A stretch of DNA of 64,000 nucleotides from Impatiens glandulifera (GCF_907164915.1 NC_061862.1:7551505-7615504), one strand, 5' to 3'; counted from the first letter of the stretch, positions 1 through 10,488 are shown. Translations and numbers: made by a program. The notes: generated by a model not told the origin, from the letters alone.

Positions 1-173
1 TAGGATTCAGGACAAACATATGATGGCGCTTCGCGAACTTTTGAGAGAGATGAGAGTCAGTAATTGAGAAATTCTTTGGATATGTCTTAGGGAACTCCGC
101 AACCCTTCGTTTCATCAGGTAACAAATTGCATCTATCTCCTGCGAAAAAACTATTGATTAAGCAATAGCAAGG

Positions 174-354
174 GTGGTGCATTGTGCGTGGGGAGAGTGC
201 GTGGGGTTGGGCATGGGAGTGGTGCGTTGTGTGTGGGGTGAAAGGGTGGTGCGTGGGGTTGGGCGTGGGGTTAGGCGTGGACTTGTGTGTGGGGGTGGTG
301 CGTTGTGCGTTGGGAGAGTGCGTGGGGTGCAAGGGTGGTGCGTGGGGCGCAAGT
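174..354. repeat. G-rich minisatellite inside the Ulp1 intron of copy U3
   Basis: Irregular tandem repeat of units such as GTGGGGTTGGGCGTGGGAG and GTGGTGCGTTGTGCGTGGGG, almost filling the 140-395 intron. The + strand is G/T-rich with almost no A or C apart from GCG. Open frames across it are repeat artefacts. The same motif fills the equivalent intron of copy U2 (17309-17455). Confidence 0.9.
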
Positions 355-1138
355 CCAAAGATACTTACACAAAAATAATGAACAAAAATACTTACCATAT
401 CGTGTAACCATTTTTGAGGCGTGAGAAATCTGTTAAATAAAGAACAATTTGTTTCGCAAGTACTCAAATTCTTGAAGTCTTTATCCTTACTCTTCAACCA
501 TTTCTTCAATTCCTTCATCTTTTCCTCGTCATATTGTAACATAGGATTAACCGTAACCGGATCATTAAGTTTAAACCCTTTCCCACTAGGGTCGGTGTAG
601 TCCTCCAATTTTTTCGACTTCTTTCTCCGAAATGATTTTCCTCTAAATTGTGAAGGAGACATTTCTTTCACATTATCCTCCTTATTCTCCACAATCTTCT
701 CCTTCTTCTTCTCCACAATCTCCTCCTTCTTCTTCTCCACAATCATCTCATTCTCCACAATCTCCTCCACCTCTGTAGTCTTCTCCTCCTCCACCTCTGC
801 AGTCTTCTCCTCCACCTCTACAATATTCTCCCCCTCTGTTTTCTCCACCTCCACCTCTGCAGTCTTCTCCTCCTCCTTATTCTCTTTAGTCTTCTTATTA
901 GTCTTCTCATCCTCCTTCTCAATAATCTCTATAGTCTTCTCCTCAATTTTCTCAACAATCTTCTCATTCTTATTCTCCTCGGTCTTCTTCTCAGTCTTAT
1001 CCTTAGTCTTCTCCTCCTCCTCCTCAATATTCTAATCAAATTGCAATTTGCGTGGGGCTTGGGGTGTGGGCTCCTCATCCTCTTCCTCCTCTTCCTCCTC
1101 CACAATAAAAAATCAGATTAATATACATTTAGGCTAGG

Positions 1139-1415
1139 TCGTGGGTGGTGCGTGTGGATAGTGTGTAGTGCGTGTGTGGTGCATGGGGATAGTGTGTGGG
1201 TGGTGCGTTGTGCGTGGGGATAGTGTGTGGGTGGTGCATTATGCGTGGGGAGAGTGTGTGGGGTTGGGCGTGGGAGTGGTGCGTTGTGCGTGGGTGGTGT
1301 GTTGTGCGTTGGCGTTGTGCCTGGGTGGTGCGTTGTGTGTGGGTGGTGCGTTGTGCGTGGGTGGTGTGTGGGTGGTGTTTTGTGTGTGGGGGTGGTGCGT
1401 GGTACGCAAATCTAC
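1139..1415. repeat. G-rich minisatellite, second array of copy U3
   Basis: About a dozen copies of a GTGGTGCGTTGTGCGTGGGT-like unit, at the position corresponding to 18328-18590 in copy U2. It separates the Glu-rich part of the gene from a Lys-rich coil (KKELAMKKRKDEMAKRK, - strand, about 1490-1415), so it probably lies in an intron. Confidence 0.88.
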
Positions 1416-1496
1416 CTTCCTCTTGGCCATTTCATCCTTCCTCTTCTTCATGGCCAACTCCTTCTTGGCCAACTCCTTCTTCTTGGCCAACTGTAT

Positions 1497-1541
1497 GAGA
1501 AATTTGATTAAATAACCTCAAAGATGAGGTTATTTGATCTG
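1497..1541 (+). repeat. Left terminal inverted repeat of MULE 1
   Basis: Begins GAGAAATTTGATTAAATAAC and ends TTATTTGATCTG. It is the reverse complement of 10749-10793 apart from the second base. It contains its own inverted repeat (AAATAACCTC / GAGGTTATTT), so each end can fold alone. Confidence 0.92.
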
Positions 1542-1605
1542 GTGGTGGCTTTTTATTTTTTTTTGCGCTCGTGGTTCTATATTTTTTTATACGATTTTGC
1601 CCTTA

Positions 1606-1637
1606 TCGCGAAACGCTAAGTGACTTAGCGTTTCGTG
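1606..1637. promoter_or_regulatory. Left subterminal palindrome built from the element's motif
   Basis: Two head-to-head copies of the motif, CGAAACGCTAAG and CTTAGCGTTTCG, separated by TGA. The same palindrome lies at 10651-10681 near the other end. Placement about 110 bp from each terminus would suit a transposase or accessory-protein binding site; that role is inference. Confidence 0.7.
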
Positions 1638-1654
1638 AAGTGGATTAGGGTTAG

Positions 1655-1662
1655 TATAAATA
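1655..1662 (+). promoter_or_regulatory. Putative TATA box for the left gene of MULE 1
   Basis: TATAAATA lies about 110 bp inside the left end, directly after the subterminal palindrome. It is followed by a pyrimidine-rich leader and a GC-rich tract (1720-1775). It points toward the DUF1985/Ulp1 gene starting at 3582, which implies a long 5' leader, probably with introns. Confidence 0.5.
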
Positions 1663-2261
1663 CTCTAATATTTTCATTTCCTTAGATTTATTTCTCTCTC
1701 TTCACATGTTCTCTCTTTCACGGCGGCCGGCGGCGATGACGGCGACGGATGTTGCGGGCGGGGCGGCGGTTCAATTCATACAGATCTATACAGATTTACA
1801 AGATCTTTTAACCTAATCCATTTATGTTTTTATCTATACAGATTTACAAGATCTATATAGAACTAACCCTAAATCTATTTTGCATGCAGGTTTCCGATTC
1901 TAGGGTTTAGGGTATGCAGGTCTCCGATTCTAAGGATTTGAAGGTCGAGGAAGATGTTCATTTCAAAATCTAATTCGAGTTATGTTCATGTCTACATTTT
2001 CTTCATTTCAAAAACTTTTTCATATTTCGTTCTGGTTCATATTTGGTCATATTTGTGGATTCTTATTTGTTATATGGTTCATATTGGTTAATGTTTGAGC
2101 ATTTCGTTAGGTTATTATTTGTTATTGGTTCATATTTGCAGAAAATCTCTGATTAGATCGTATGTGTTTCCGTTTCAGATTTGCTAAACGTTTCGCTACG
2201 GACTTACCGTTTCGCTAAGTAGTACCTCGCGATTCTCTAAGTGTCAAGATTTTTTGTTATA

Positions 2262-2660
2262 GTTAATCATGAACTTCATTTGACAATGTATCTACATCAC
2301 TTCATGGTTATGAAGAGAAGTTGTGTTAGCAAAACAAACCTTATCTTTTTACATTAATGGAAACATGTAGATTCTTTAAAAAAGGCCTTTGAAGAATCCA
2401 TCATTGAGCTCCAGATAAGCAAAGATTGGCTGACTTTGATTTCGTTAGTCATTAAGCTAAAGAAATAAATTTCAAACAATTTTCTCTTAGCTGGAGCTCA
2501 ATGATAATTTCTTCAAAGGCCTTTTTTGAAGAATCTAAATGTTTCAATGTAAAATTATAAGGTTTGTTTTGTTAACACATCTTCTTTTCAAAACCATGAC
2601 TTTGTTATTGATACCTTGTCAAACGAGATAGATTACCAATAAAAAATTTTGTACTTCACG
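2262..2660. repeat. Long imperfect inverted repeat (hairpin 1) upstream of the Ulp1 gene
   Basis: Arms of roughly 150-170 bp (about 2262-2414 and 2491-2660) around a 76-bp loop. The innermost 14 bp, TCATTGAGCTCCAG at 2401-2414 and CTGGAGCTCAATGA at 2491-2504, pair exactly. Outward blocks also match, including AAGGCCTTTGAAGAA and AAAACAAACCTTAT, with scattered mismatches and small gaps. Confidence 0.85.
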
Positions 2661-2675
2661 ATTCGCTTAGTACTA

Positions 2676-2773
2676 CGAGCTCCAGCTAGGAGAATGGTTT
2701 GAATTCGATTTCGTTATTAAACAAATATACTAGCGAAAATGTATTCAAACCATCTTCTCTTAGCTGGAGCTCG
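2676..2773. repeat. Short inverted repeat (hairpin 2)
   Basis: Arms at 2676-2704 and 2743-2773 (CGAGCTCCAGCT / AGCTGGAGCTCG, then the AATGGTTTGAAT block) with a ~38-bp loop. The GAGCTCCAG core is shared with hairpin 1. The size and mismatch pattern resemble a miRNA-like foldback; whether it is processed is unknown. Confidence 0.8.
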
Positions 2774-2778
2774 TTGAC

Positions 2779-2833
2779 CTCGCGATTCGCTAAGTACCTC
2801 GCGATTCGCTAAGTACCTCCCTACTCGCTACGG
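2779..2833. repeat. TTCGCTAAGT motif cluster, upstream region
   Basis: Two perfect CGCGATTCGCTAAGTACCT units and a decayed third. A smaller cluster lies at 2188-2244 and a lone copy at 2656-2674. Confidence 0.85.
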
Positions 2834-3178
2834 AAGTTGAAGAGACGCGCGTACGCACACGCGCTATACCTTATATATTAAAAAATTTCAGAACATTTCA
2901 TTTCAACCGCCCGACTCTCTCTATCTCTCTAACCCATTGTCTCTTCACTGAATCTTGTCAAGGCCGATCATTTCTGCTTTCTTCTCGTTCGTCATTAAGG
3001 TTGGTTCATTCTTCTCTCTGCCGATCATTTTCTACTTTTTTGTTTATGAGTTTCGGTTTTTGCATGTTAAGTGTAAATGCATGTTAAGTGTTTCTTGTCT
3101 TTTTCCTTGTTTTTATTAGTTTATGAAATGTATGGTCCATTTTTGCTGTCTTCTGTTCAGTATATTTTTTCGCCATTA

Positions 3179-3254
3179 GGGTTTCGCTAGGTACCTCCCG
3201 ATTCGCTAAATACCTCCCGATTCGCTAAGTACCTAGCGATTCGCTAAATACCTA
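3179..3254. repeat. TTCGCTAAGT motif cluster, four units
   Basis: Four units of about 19 bp (YCGATTCGCTAARTACCTM), all in + orientation, in the leader of the Ulp1 gene. Confidence 0.88.
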
Positions 3255-3418
3255 CTAGTGGCCGATCATTTTCTGGTTTTTTGTTTATGGATTTTGGTCT
3301 TTGCATGTTAAGTTTTAGTGTTTGTTTCAGATTTTTTGTTTAGGGTTTTTGCATGTTAAGTTTTAGTGTTTGTTTCTGATTAGTTATGTATGGTTAATGT
3401 TGTCTTATGTTCAGTTAA

Positions 3419-3532
3419 CGATTTCGCTAGGTACCTCTCGATTCGCTAAGTACCTTCCGATTCGCTAAGTACGTAGCGATTCGCTAAGTACCTAGAGATT
3501 CGCTAAGTACCTCCCGATTCGCTAAGTACTTA
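3419..3532. repeat. TTCGCTAAGT motif cluster, six units
   Basis: Six ~19-bp units ending about 50 bp before the predicted start codon at 3582. Unit ends differ (CTC, CTT, GTA, CTA) while TTCGCTA(A/G)GTAC is kept. Confidence 0.9.
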
Positions 3533-5300
3533 TGATGTTGTGTTTGTTTTTACATTTTTTATGATGTTGTTCCTTTTGTAGATGACAGAAACAACAGTTA
3601 CTGAGTTTCCTGGTCGGATTTCGTGGAAAAGTGCCCTCACCCTGAAGAAGATTGTTAATAAGTTCGAGGAAATGGATCTTTTTGAGAATGTTTACAATAC
3701 CCAGTTCAGATCATTATTCACAGCCCCCCTCTTGCAGTTCTCAAGAACTATTGTACATCATATGTTGATGAGGAGGGTAAGCTCAAACTCCAAGGAGATA
3801 ACTTTCATAGTGAATGGGCAAAAGCTTGTATTTGGTATGAAGGAGTATGCGTTGGTTACCGGCCTAAGTTTCGGCATTTTTCCTGAGCTGGACCAAGAAA
3901 AATTGCGTGGTTGTCCACCTCTCTCGGTGAAATATTTTAAAGGGAGCATGAGTATGAAAATGTGCGAGTTGGAGAAAGCTTTTTTCAAATGCAAAGACAA
4001 GGAAGATGCATTCAAGATGGGGCTGGTATGCCTGATTTGACAGTACCTATTCACATTTGACCCAAAAAGAGTTATATTTCCAAAAATACTCCACATGGTG
4101 GAAGATAAGGACACTTTCCTCCAATATCCATGGGGGAAGGTCACCTTTAGAGCCACCCTCAAGGGTTTAAACAAGAACATGAAACATCTCAGTAGCTCAT
4201 ATTTTGAGAAGAAGGAGAAGGCCGAAGATCCTTATGCTCCTTTTGCATATAACATATATGGGTTCGCATTGGCACTTCAAGTGTGGACGTATGAGGTCAT
4301 AAAAAACTTTATCCCTAAATTCGCCAGAAGGAATCAGATTAATGACCCTCTACGCCCAAGGTTGTTACTCTATCATTCCAACAGGAAAAACACCTCGATC
4401 GAGGTAAAGACTGCCCTTGAGACCACAGATGTGACTGAGATGGAAGAGTCCTCTATGGAGAAGAGGTTATACAGTAGTGAGGAATTTGAACAAATCGACG
4501 AGACAAGTGATGATTTTTTTGAGGGATTTACTGATGGAAAGGTAATAAAAGATGATTTTGATGAAGATGAAGAAAGTGAACATAAAGAATGTACTCCCAA
4601 TCCCCCCAAACCTGCCACCAGGAAGAGAAAGGCTGAAGCTACTCTTAAAGAAGCAGTCAACTTGAAGAAGAAGCTTGCTTATGAATCGTTTCCAGCCCGC
4701 ATTCTTACTCCCCCCTCAGCGACCTCAAGTCCTCGGGCTCAGACACCTCCTCCTCGGGCTTAGACACCTTCTCCTCGGGCTCCAACACCTTCTGTTGGAT
4801 GTAAATGTAATGAGCTGAAGGAGGAGCTGAAAATAGAGTTGAAAGAGGAGCTGAAAGAGCTGAAAACAGAGCTCATCAAAGAGCTGAAAATCACAATCAA
4901 AGAAACTCAACAAACTCACCTTGAGTCGTTCAAGAAGATGGTTTTTAGTATGTCCCAACAGTTGTTAGATAAATCCAACAAAAAGATGTCCATATTATTA
5001 ACAAGATTAGATGATATGGAGGAGAATATAAAGAAGAAGAAGAGTAAGAAGAAGGATTCTAAGAAGGATGTGAAGGTCGAAGAGGATAAGACTACCGAGG
5101 TATGGAGATATTGAATTTTGCACTTTACATTTCATTTCTCTAAGTACATATCTGATTTAACCAGTACCTATTTTGCAGGTTAAGGATTCTAAGAAGGATG
5201 TCGAAGTTGAGAAGAGCAAGGTTGAATAGAAGGAGGAGAAGACAGAGGTATTAGTTAAGTACATATTGATTTTTACACTCAGCAAAATGCTGAGTACTAA

Positions 5301-5580
5301 TCGTTTCGCCAAGTACTTATCGTTTCGCCAAGTACTTGTCGTTTCGTTAAGTTAGTACTCTGCATTTCGCCAAGTACTTGTCGTTTCGCTAAGTTAGTAC
5401 TCTGCGTTTCGCCAAGTACTTGTCGTTTCGCCAAGTACTTGTCGTTTCGCCAAGTACTCTGCGTTTCGCCAAGTACTTATCGTTTCGCCAAGTACTTATC
5501 GTTTCGCCAAGTACTTATCGTTTCGCCAAGTACTTATCGTTTTGCTAAGTACCACTAGCTAAGTTCATTCGCCAAGTACT
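5301..5580. repeat. TTTCGCCAAGTAC minisatellite filling intron 2 of U1
   Basis: Fourteen units, mostly 19 bp (CGTTTCGCCAAGTACTTAT), some extended to 23 bp by a TTAG insertion. All are in one orientation, between the donor at 5248 and the acceptor ending at 5605. Most units here read GCCAAG rather than the GCTAAG of the other clusters, a sign of local homogenisation. Confidence 0.92.
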
Positions 5581-6337
5581 GACCAGAATGTTGGCTATTT
5601 TATAGGAGATGATAGCGATGCAGGGGACTGTGGGGGATGATGAGAAGGTGAATGATGGGAAGAAAGATGATGTGGCTGGTGGGGATGATGTTGCTAAGGT
5701 GGAGGATGATGAGAAGGTGGATGATGTTGCTAAGGTGGAGGACGTAAAGGTGGAGGACGTAAAGGTGGAGGATGATGTTGCTAAGATGGAGGACGTAAAG
5801 GTGGAGGATGATGTAAAGGAGGAGGACGATGAGAAGGTGAAGGACAATGAGAAGGTGGAGGACGATGAGAAGCTGAATGGTGTGGCTAAGGTGGATGATG
5901 TGGGTGAAGGATCTGAAAGTGAAGGTGAAGGATGAGGAGAGTGTGGGTGTGGATGTGAAGGCACAGACAAATGAGGAAATTATGGGAGGAGATGACAATG
6001 ATGACAATGATGATTTCCAATTATACGATACTCCTCCTAAAGGAAATTATGGGAGGAGAGTGAGGAAGCCGAAAAAAGATGACTCGTACACCAACTCTTC
6101 TTTGTCAAAAGTGCCCAGGACAAAGGATCCAATGAAAGTGAATCACCTTCAAAAATTTGAAGATGAGCTATTGGATAAAGTAAAAGCGTGGTTGGTTGAT
6201 CCAGAAACCGATAATGAGACAAAGGATGTACATCTTTGCCAAGCAAAGAAGGATATGTTTGTTAGAGTTATAACAAGGTTGACATGGCTTGAAGACATTG
6301 TAAGTCGTGCAAATCAATTCGTTATTCATGAATACTC

Positions 6338-6450
6338 ATCGTTTCGCCAAGTACTTATCGTTTCGCTGAGTACTTAGCGTTTCTCTACGGACTCATCGAT
6401 TCGCTAAGTACTCAGCGATTCGCTAGGACTCATCGTTTCGCTTAATATTT
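6338..6450. repeat. TTTCGCTAAGT cluster in intron 3 of U1
   Basis: Six units inside the 6300-6504 intron that splits the acidic region from the Ulp1 catalytic exon. The equivalent intron of U2 and U3 holds a G-rich minisatellite instead. Confidence 0.9.
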
Positions 6451-7176
6451 AGTCAATGTTGTTTGATATATACTGAATGTATGTTGTATACTCCCATTGT
6501 GCAGGAAATTGATGCATTCTGCCATATATTGCGGAAAAGGATTTTCGACTATCCCAAGACATATAAAAATTCACATGTGACAATAGGGGATTGCGTATTG
6601 TCGGATAGAATCAAGCGAGAGCACATGGTTTTTATTAAGGATCCTGCAAACTATCCAGTCGCCGAATTCAAAGACTATTACATGGGTGCACCACATAGAT
6701 ATATGCCCGAATGGTCAACAATTGACGATGTCTACATGCCTGTCAACATTAACCAGAGACACTAGATTTTGTGTGTAGCACGTCTTCAAAAGTACCGCAT
6801 TGACGTGTACGACTGTGATGCCTATCTTTATAAGAATCTGGATCCTTATTTGAAACCGTTCTACGACATGATTCCACATATATTTGCAAAGACAATCACT
6901 CCTAGTGAGAGGGTAAGGTATCCTAAATTCAACTTCGAAACCCCCATCCAACCAATGACGTACAAACGGTTACCACACCCCAAAGTGAAAACCGCAGCAG
7001 CTAAAGTTGGAGAAGTCCCACGGGCAACCGAGAGCAGGGACTGTGGGGTATTCACGCTAATGTATATGGAACACTTGACCGTTAACCAAGCCTTGCACAA
7101 TGTGACCTCAGATAACATGGAGTTTTTTAGGCAGAAGATGGCGGTCAGGTTATTCCATCAGATTATCGAACCTTAG

Positions 7177-7667
7177 TGTAAACATTATTTTGAAGTAAAT
7201 TGTGTAAATTGGATAAATTATTTTGATGTATTGTAAACCTTGATGAATATTTTTGAAGTTGGATGATAAATTATTTTGATGTATTGTAAACCTTGAGTAC
7301 GCTAACCTATATTGAATTTTGAACTTGAATTGAAGAAAACCTTCAACGTGAAAAACAAGTGTAACCCTTGAATTGACCCTTCAACGTACAAAAAAGACTA
7401 CCTCGAATTGACTCTTCGTTTCGCTAAGTTACGGTCATCGTTTTGCTAAGTACTTATCGTTTCTCTAAGTACTTATCAATTCGCTAAGTACTTATCGATT
7501 CGCTAAGTACTCAACGTTTCGCTAAGTAAGTACTCATCGTTTCGCTAAGTTAGTGCTCATCGTTTCCCTACTCATATACTACAACATAGTTTCTACCTTA
7601 ATTAACAACATAGTATCTTACCAGTACCATAGTTCAATTAACAACATATATTACAACATAGTATCTA
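7177..7667. other. Spacer between the convergent genes of MULE 1, with motif array
   Basis: 3' ends of both genes meet here. 7190-7300 holds a short duplicated AT-rich segment (TTATTTTGATGTATTGTAAAC occurs twice). At 7415-7570 there are eight units of the TTTCGCTAAGT motif. No coding potential. Confidence 0.8.
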
Positions 7668-10488
7668 TCAAGCTAAAGGTTCATATTGTTGAGATGATGA
7701 CTCATGCTGCTTAGATGATGAAGCTCTTGTAGTAGATGGTGCAGGCATCACTACTTTGCATGTTGCCCTATTATGTCCTAGCCCAGCACATGAGCTGCAT
7801 CGTCTCGGGACCTTACGGACTTCACCTTGGGATGACCTACGCTTTGTTTGTGGCATGCCTTTCTTAACCTTGACATTTGGTTTAAGACACGAACGTTGCT
7901 TGATATGTTCGGGAACTACCCAATTTTCTTCATCACCAGGAGGATAACATGTCTCCACATATGAATTTATCCAACACTCAGTTGTGTAATACTTGTGTGT
8001 AGGGAAAATATAACGAATTATTAATTGGTTAAACAGATTGAACACGTGAGCTAAATAATACCTTGAACAGAAGTCATAAGAAACCAAATTCCGACTACGG
8101 GCAACAGCCATTGCATGCGTACAAGGAAGACCCGAAACTTCAAATACTCTACAAGTGTAGTTCATGTCTTTCAAATTGACTTTGAAATGGGACTGATTGT
8201 CACGCACATAAAACTCGAATCGGTTAAGCGAATGGACTGTATAGAATCTGGCCTTCTTGAATCCCTCACGTAACACCTTCTCATAATTTGGAGATAAAAC
8301 TTCTTCGTGATTTGACGCTCTTTCTCTTCTATCGTTAAACCAATGTTGTATTGTGAATCTTAAATACTCAGCCATTTCTGAAATATGATACTTTCTGGCT
8401 TCCCTGCTCTGACTATTGAAACTCTCAACATAATTGCTTGTGAGTTGATTGTATCGTTTACCGGGAAAAAATGCTCTACTCCATCTTTGAAACCCAATTT
8501 CTTCCAAATAGGAAGCAATCCTATGATCTTTAATCTTAATCTTGTCAAAAAATCGATTAAATTCGTGGACAGTGTACGCCCTAGAAGCCGAATCAAACTC
8601 CGCATGACACTTATCACTTTTGAATTTGGCCACAATATTCATCTTTATGTGATATGTGCACGCACCGTGGTCTGCTTCTGAGAAAACAGCACACAAGGCA
8701 TCAGCGATGCTTGGGTGTCTGTCGGATACAAAGACGAGATCACCAACTAATCCAATTGCGTCTCTCAGTTTTTGCATAAAATAAGTCCAGGAGTTATTAT
8801 TCTCTGAATCAACAACGCCGAATGCGACAGGATATAGTTTCTCATTCGCATCCAATGCAATAGCCACCAATAATTGACCACCCACCTTGTGCTTAAGAAA
8901 ACTAGCATCAACACATAATACAGGACGAAAAAAGGATTTGAAACCCCTAATTGAGAGGCCTAGGGACATGAACATATACTTGAAATGGCCGAGCTCGTCT
9001 GTCTGGATGTCGGTTATGGTACCAGGATTACACTTCTCCAACATGTAAAGGTATGATGGTAGTATTCCATAGGAATCCTCTACCGTTCCTCGCACCGCTA
9101 TTAAAGCATTTTCCCTTGCCCTCCATGCCTTATTATAAGTCAAAAATATCCCATAAGTTGACTGCATGTCTTCAATTATTTTCTTAGGCAAATGATTATG
9201 ATGATGGTCCATGTACTTGCTCTTCACGCACTGCCCAATAACCCATACTGGTGTTTGCATTTTTTCTTGGGCCTCGACAAAACTGAGCATTAGTGTTGTT
9301 GCTCAAATATACGGATCTCAAACATCTCAGAAAACTTACCTTTCACAGCCCGCAAGCTCCACTTGCACGTCTCATCCAAACATTTGAGTTCCCAAAGATG
9401 TTTTCTTGACTTCTCCACTTTGAAATCGAAATGATTGGTTATCGCATATTTATATAGAGCAAGTTGAAGTTCTTTTTTATTTTCAAACAACGAACCGACT
9501 TCCAATACGGTTTCACTAGTTAATGCCATCGCAAATGAGGGATCTGACGGTGATGTGTCTGTCGGGTCTGTCGATGGTGTACCCATTGAAGATCGTCTTG
9601 CACTATATGGTGTACCCATTGATGATCTTCTTGCACTAGATGGTGTACCCATTGATGCCTTTCTTGCACTAGTTGGTGTACCCAATGATGATCTTCTTGC
9701 ACTTGGTTGTATAGGTATTGATGTTTTTTCACCAGTATTAACATGCAAGTCCTGAGTAAGTGGGATGTGAGGCAAAGAGCTTTCTCCGGCTTCATTTTGA
9801 CTTTCAACAAAGAATTCCGAGGGTACAACGGGTGGTACAAATTTTTGAGTAAGTTGTGGTGGTAGTATACTTTCTTGAGTTGGGTATATAAGTAGTGATA
9901 TCTTTTCTTTAGTAAATGTTGACTTCTCCACTACAGATACACACAATGGTGACACGGTTCGACCCAAAATCAAGCGTGATAAATATGTGTTCAAATCCCC
10001 GTCATTATCAATAAAAACAGGTTTTGGATTTCTGATATTCGGAATATCGTACTTCACTTGGAGCACTAAATTGTATGTAGATTTCTGCACAGTAAGTCTA
10101 TCGTAGAGTATATCAAGTAATTCAGCATAACGAGTACTTTGGGGTAAATCAAATGTTTTGATTGAAGATGCATCAAAATACAGTATTCCATCAGCATCAA
10201 GTTTCTACTCTCCATTATAGAAAACAAAAACTTCAGCTGCAATAAAAAACATGAATTGATTTAGAAACGGATAATCAATACTTCGCGAATCGCTAGGCTC
10301 TTAGCGAAACGGGAAGACCTTTGCAAATCGTTAGGCACTTAGCGAAACGGGAAGGCCTTCACGAATCGCTAGGCACTTAGCGAAACGGGAAGCAAACCCT
10401 AAACAATCAAAGAAACCAAACATCAATAAAACATGCTTAAAATAAACGTACCTATTGGAACAGTGCTCGTGCTCGTCGTGGAGCCCAT
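7668..10488 (-). pseudogene. mudrA-type MULE transposase, inactivated
   Basis: Short exon 1 (10488-10452, MGSTTSTSTVPI), intron 10451-10237, and a long exon 2 (10236-7668). The split codon rejoins in frame. Domains: an N-terminal region with a Ser-rich repeat (SARRSSMGTP, about 9690-9560); the MuDR DNA-binding domain (about 9520-9300, with KWSLRAVKGKFSEMFEI); the MULE catalytic core with Asp in CVDASF and in VSDRHPSI; the C-x2-H motif (CTYH); a SWIM zinc finger (GLPCTHAMA); and a terminal CCHC knuckle (CSSCAGLGHNRATC). Full length would be near 860 residues, normal for the family. Lesions: TAG at 10207-10205, TAA at 9292-9290, and a one-base shift in an A-run near 9270-9262. The two large open frames touch as TAATG, but that is the result of the lesions. 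Confidence 0.93.
10281..10392. repeat. Inverted motif pairs in the transposase intron
   Basis: Three ~37-bp units inside the 10451-10237 intron. Each pairs a GCGAATCGCTAGG-type copy with an oppositely oriented CTTAGCGAAACGG copy. The arrangement repeats the head-to-head geometry of the subterminal palindromes. Confidence 0.88.

Larger units (their letters stand above)
1..1496 (-). pseudogene. Partial MULE-borne Ulp1-type gene (copy U3), cut by the window start
   Basis: Reads right to left. A Glu/Lys-rich stretch with many VEKKKEEIVE-like repeats (about 1035-600) leads into a basic segment and a conserved exon ending at 396. An intron with GT donor at 395-394 and AG acceptor at 141-140 follows. 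The exon at 139-1 starts EIDAICYLMKRR, matching the start of the Ulp1 protease exon in the other two copies. The catalytic His, Asp and Cys would lie beyond the window edge. The block is collinear and highly similar to 17139-18665. Similarity stops near 1493, within a few bases of the MULE 1 terminal repeat at 1497. No stop is obvious in the conserved exon, and the TGG codon that is TAG in U2 (17605-17603) is intact here. The family is established from the other copies; the function of this partial copy is inference. Confidence 0.75.
1663..3581 (+). other. 5' noncoding region of the DUF1985/Ulp1 gene in MULE 1
   Basis: No convincing coding sequence. It holds a GC-rich tract (1720-1775), two foldbacks (2262-2660 and 2676-2773) and four clusters of the TTCGCTAAGT motif (2188-2244, 2779-2833, 3179-3254, 3419-3532). 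A pyrimidine-rich stretch near 2905-3000 could be a second leader. A probable 3' splice site (ttttgtag) lies directly before the ATG at 3582. Confidence 0.6.
3582..7176 (+). pseudogene. DUF1985 + Ulp1 (C48) protease gene of MULE 1 (copy U1), inactivated
   Basis: Exons 3582-5099, 5179-5247, 5606-6299 and 6505-7176, all phase 0 with GT-AG borders. Order: a DUF1985 domain (about 3640-4330, with CPPLSVKYFKG and VEDKDTFLQYPWGKV), an acidic/Pro linker, a Lys/Glu coil (4810-5099), an acidic repeat (KVEDVKVEDD, about 5650-5860) and a C-terminal Ulp1 cysteine-protease domain. The triad is visible: His in PVNINQRH (6760-6762), Asp in VYDCD (6811-6813), Cys in RDCGVF (7042-7044). Ulp1 enzymes cleave SUMO-type conjugates; in plant MULEs the role is unclear, and DUF1985 proteins of VANDAL elements act in anti-silencing. 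Lesions: in-frame stops at 4038-4040 (TGA), 4761-4763 (TAG; a neighbouring repeat unit has CAG), 5227-5229 and 6763-6765 (TAG where the family has Trp after the His), plus a frameshift near 5900-5935. Confidence 0.85.

Noticed and set aside
1168..1515. Open frames of 60-115 codons rich in Trp/Gly/Cys/Val in the G-rich arrays (also 174-407, 17264-17529, 18357-18934)
   Set aside because: Frames stay open in several registers because the repeat lacks stop words. Composition is that of the repeat, and the arrays lie in introns or linkers of the - strand genes.
4373..4660. Ser-rich open frame on the - strand, and similar frames opposite the acidic repeats (5545-6007)
   Set aside because: Shadows of the Glu/Asp-rich coding strand of copy U1.
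5301..5580. Regular short repeats with spacers, looking like a CRISPR array
   Set aside because: The unit is 19 bp with no unique spacers and is in an intron of a plant transposon gene; the other clusters of the motif are similar minisatellites.
7668..9290. A stand-alone 540-codon transposase gene starting at 9290
   Set aside because: The DNA-binding half lies directly upstream in another frame and the 16.4-kb homologue is continuous, so this is the 3' part of a broken gene.
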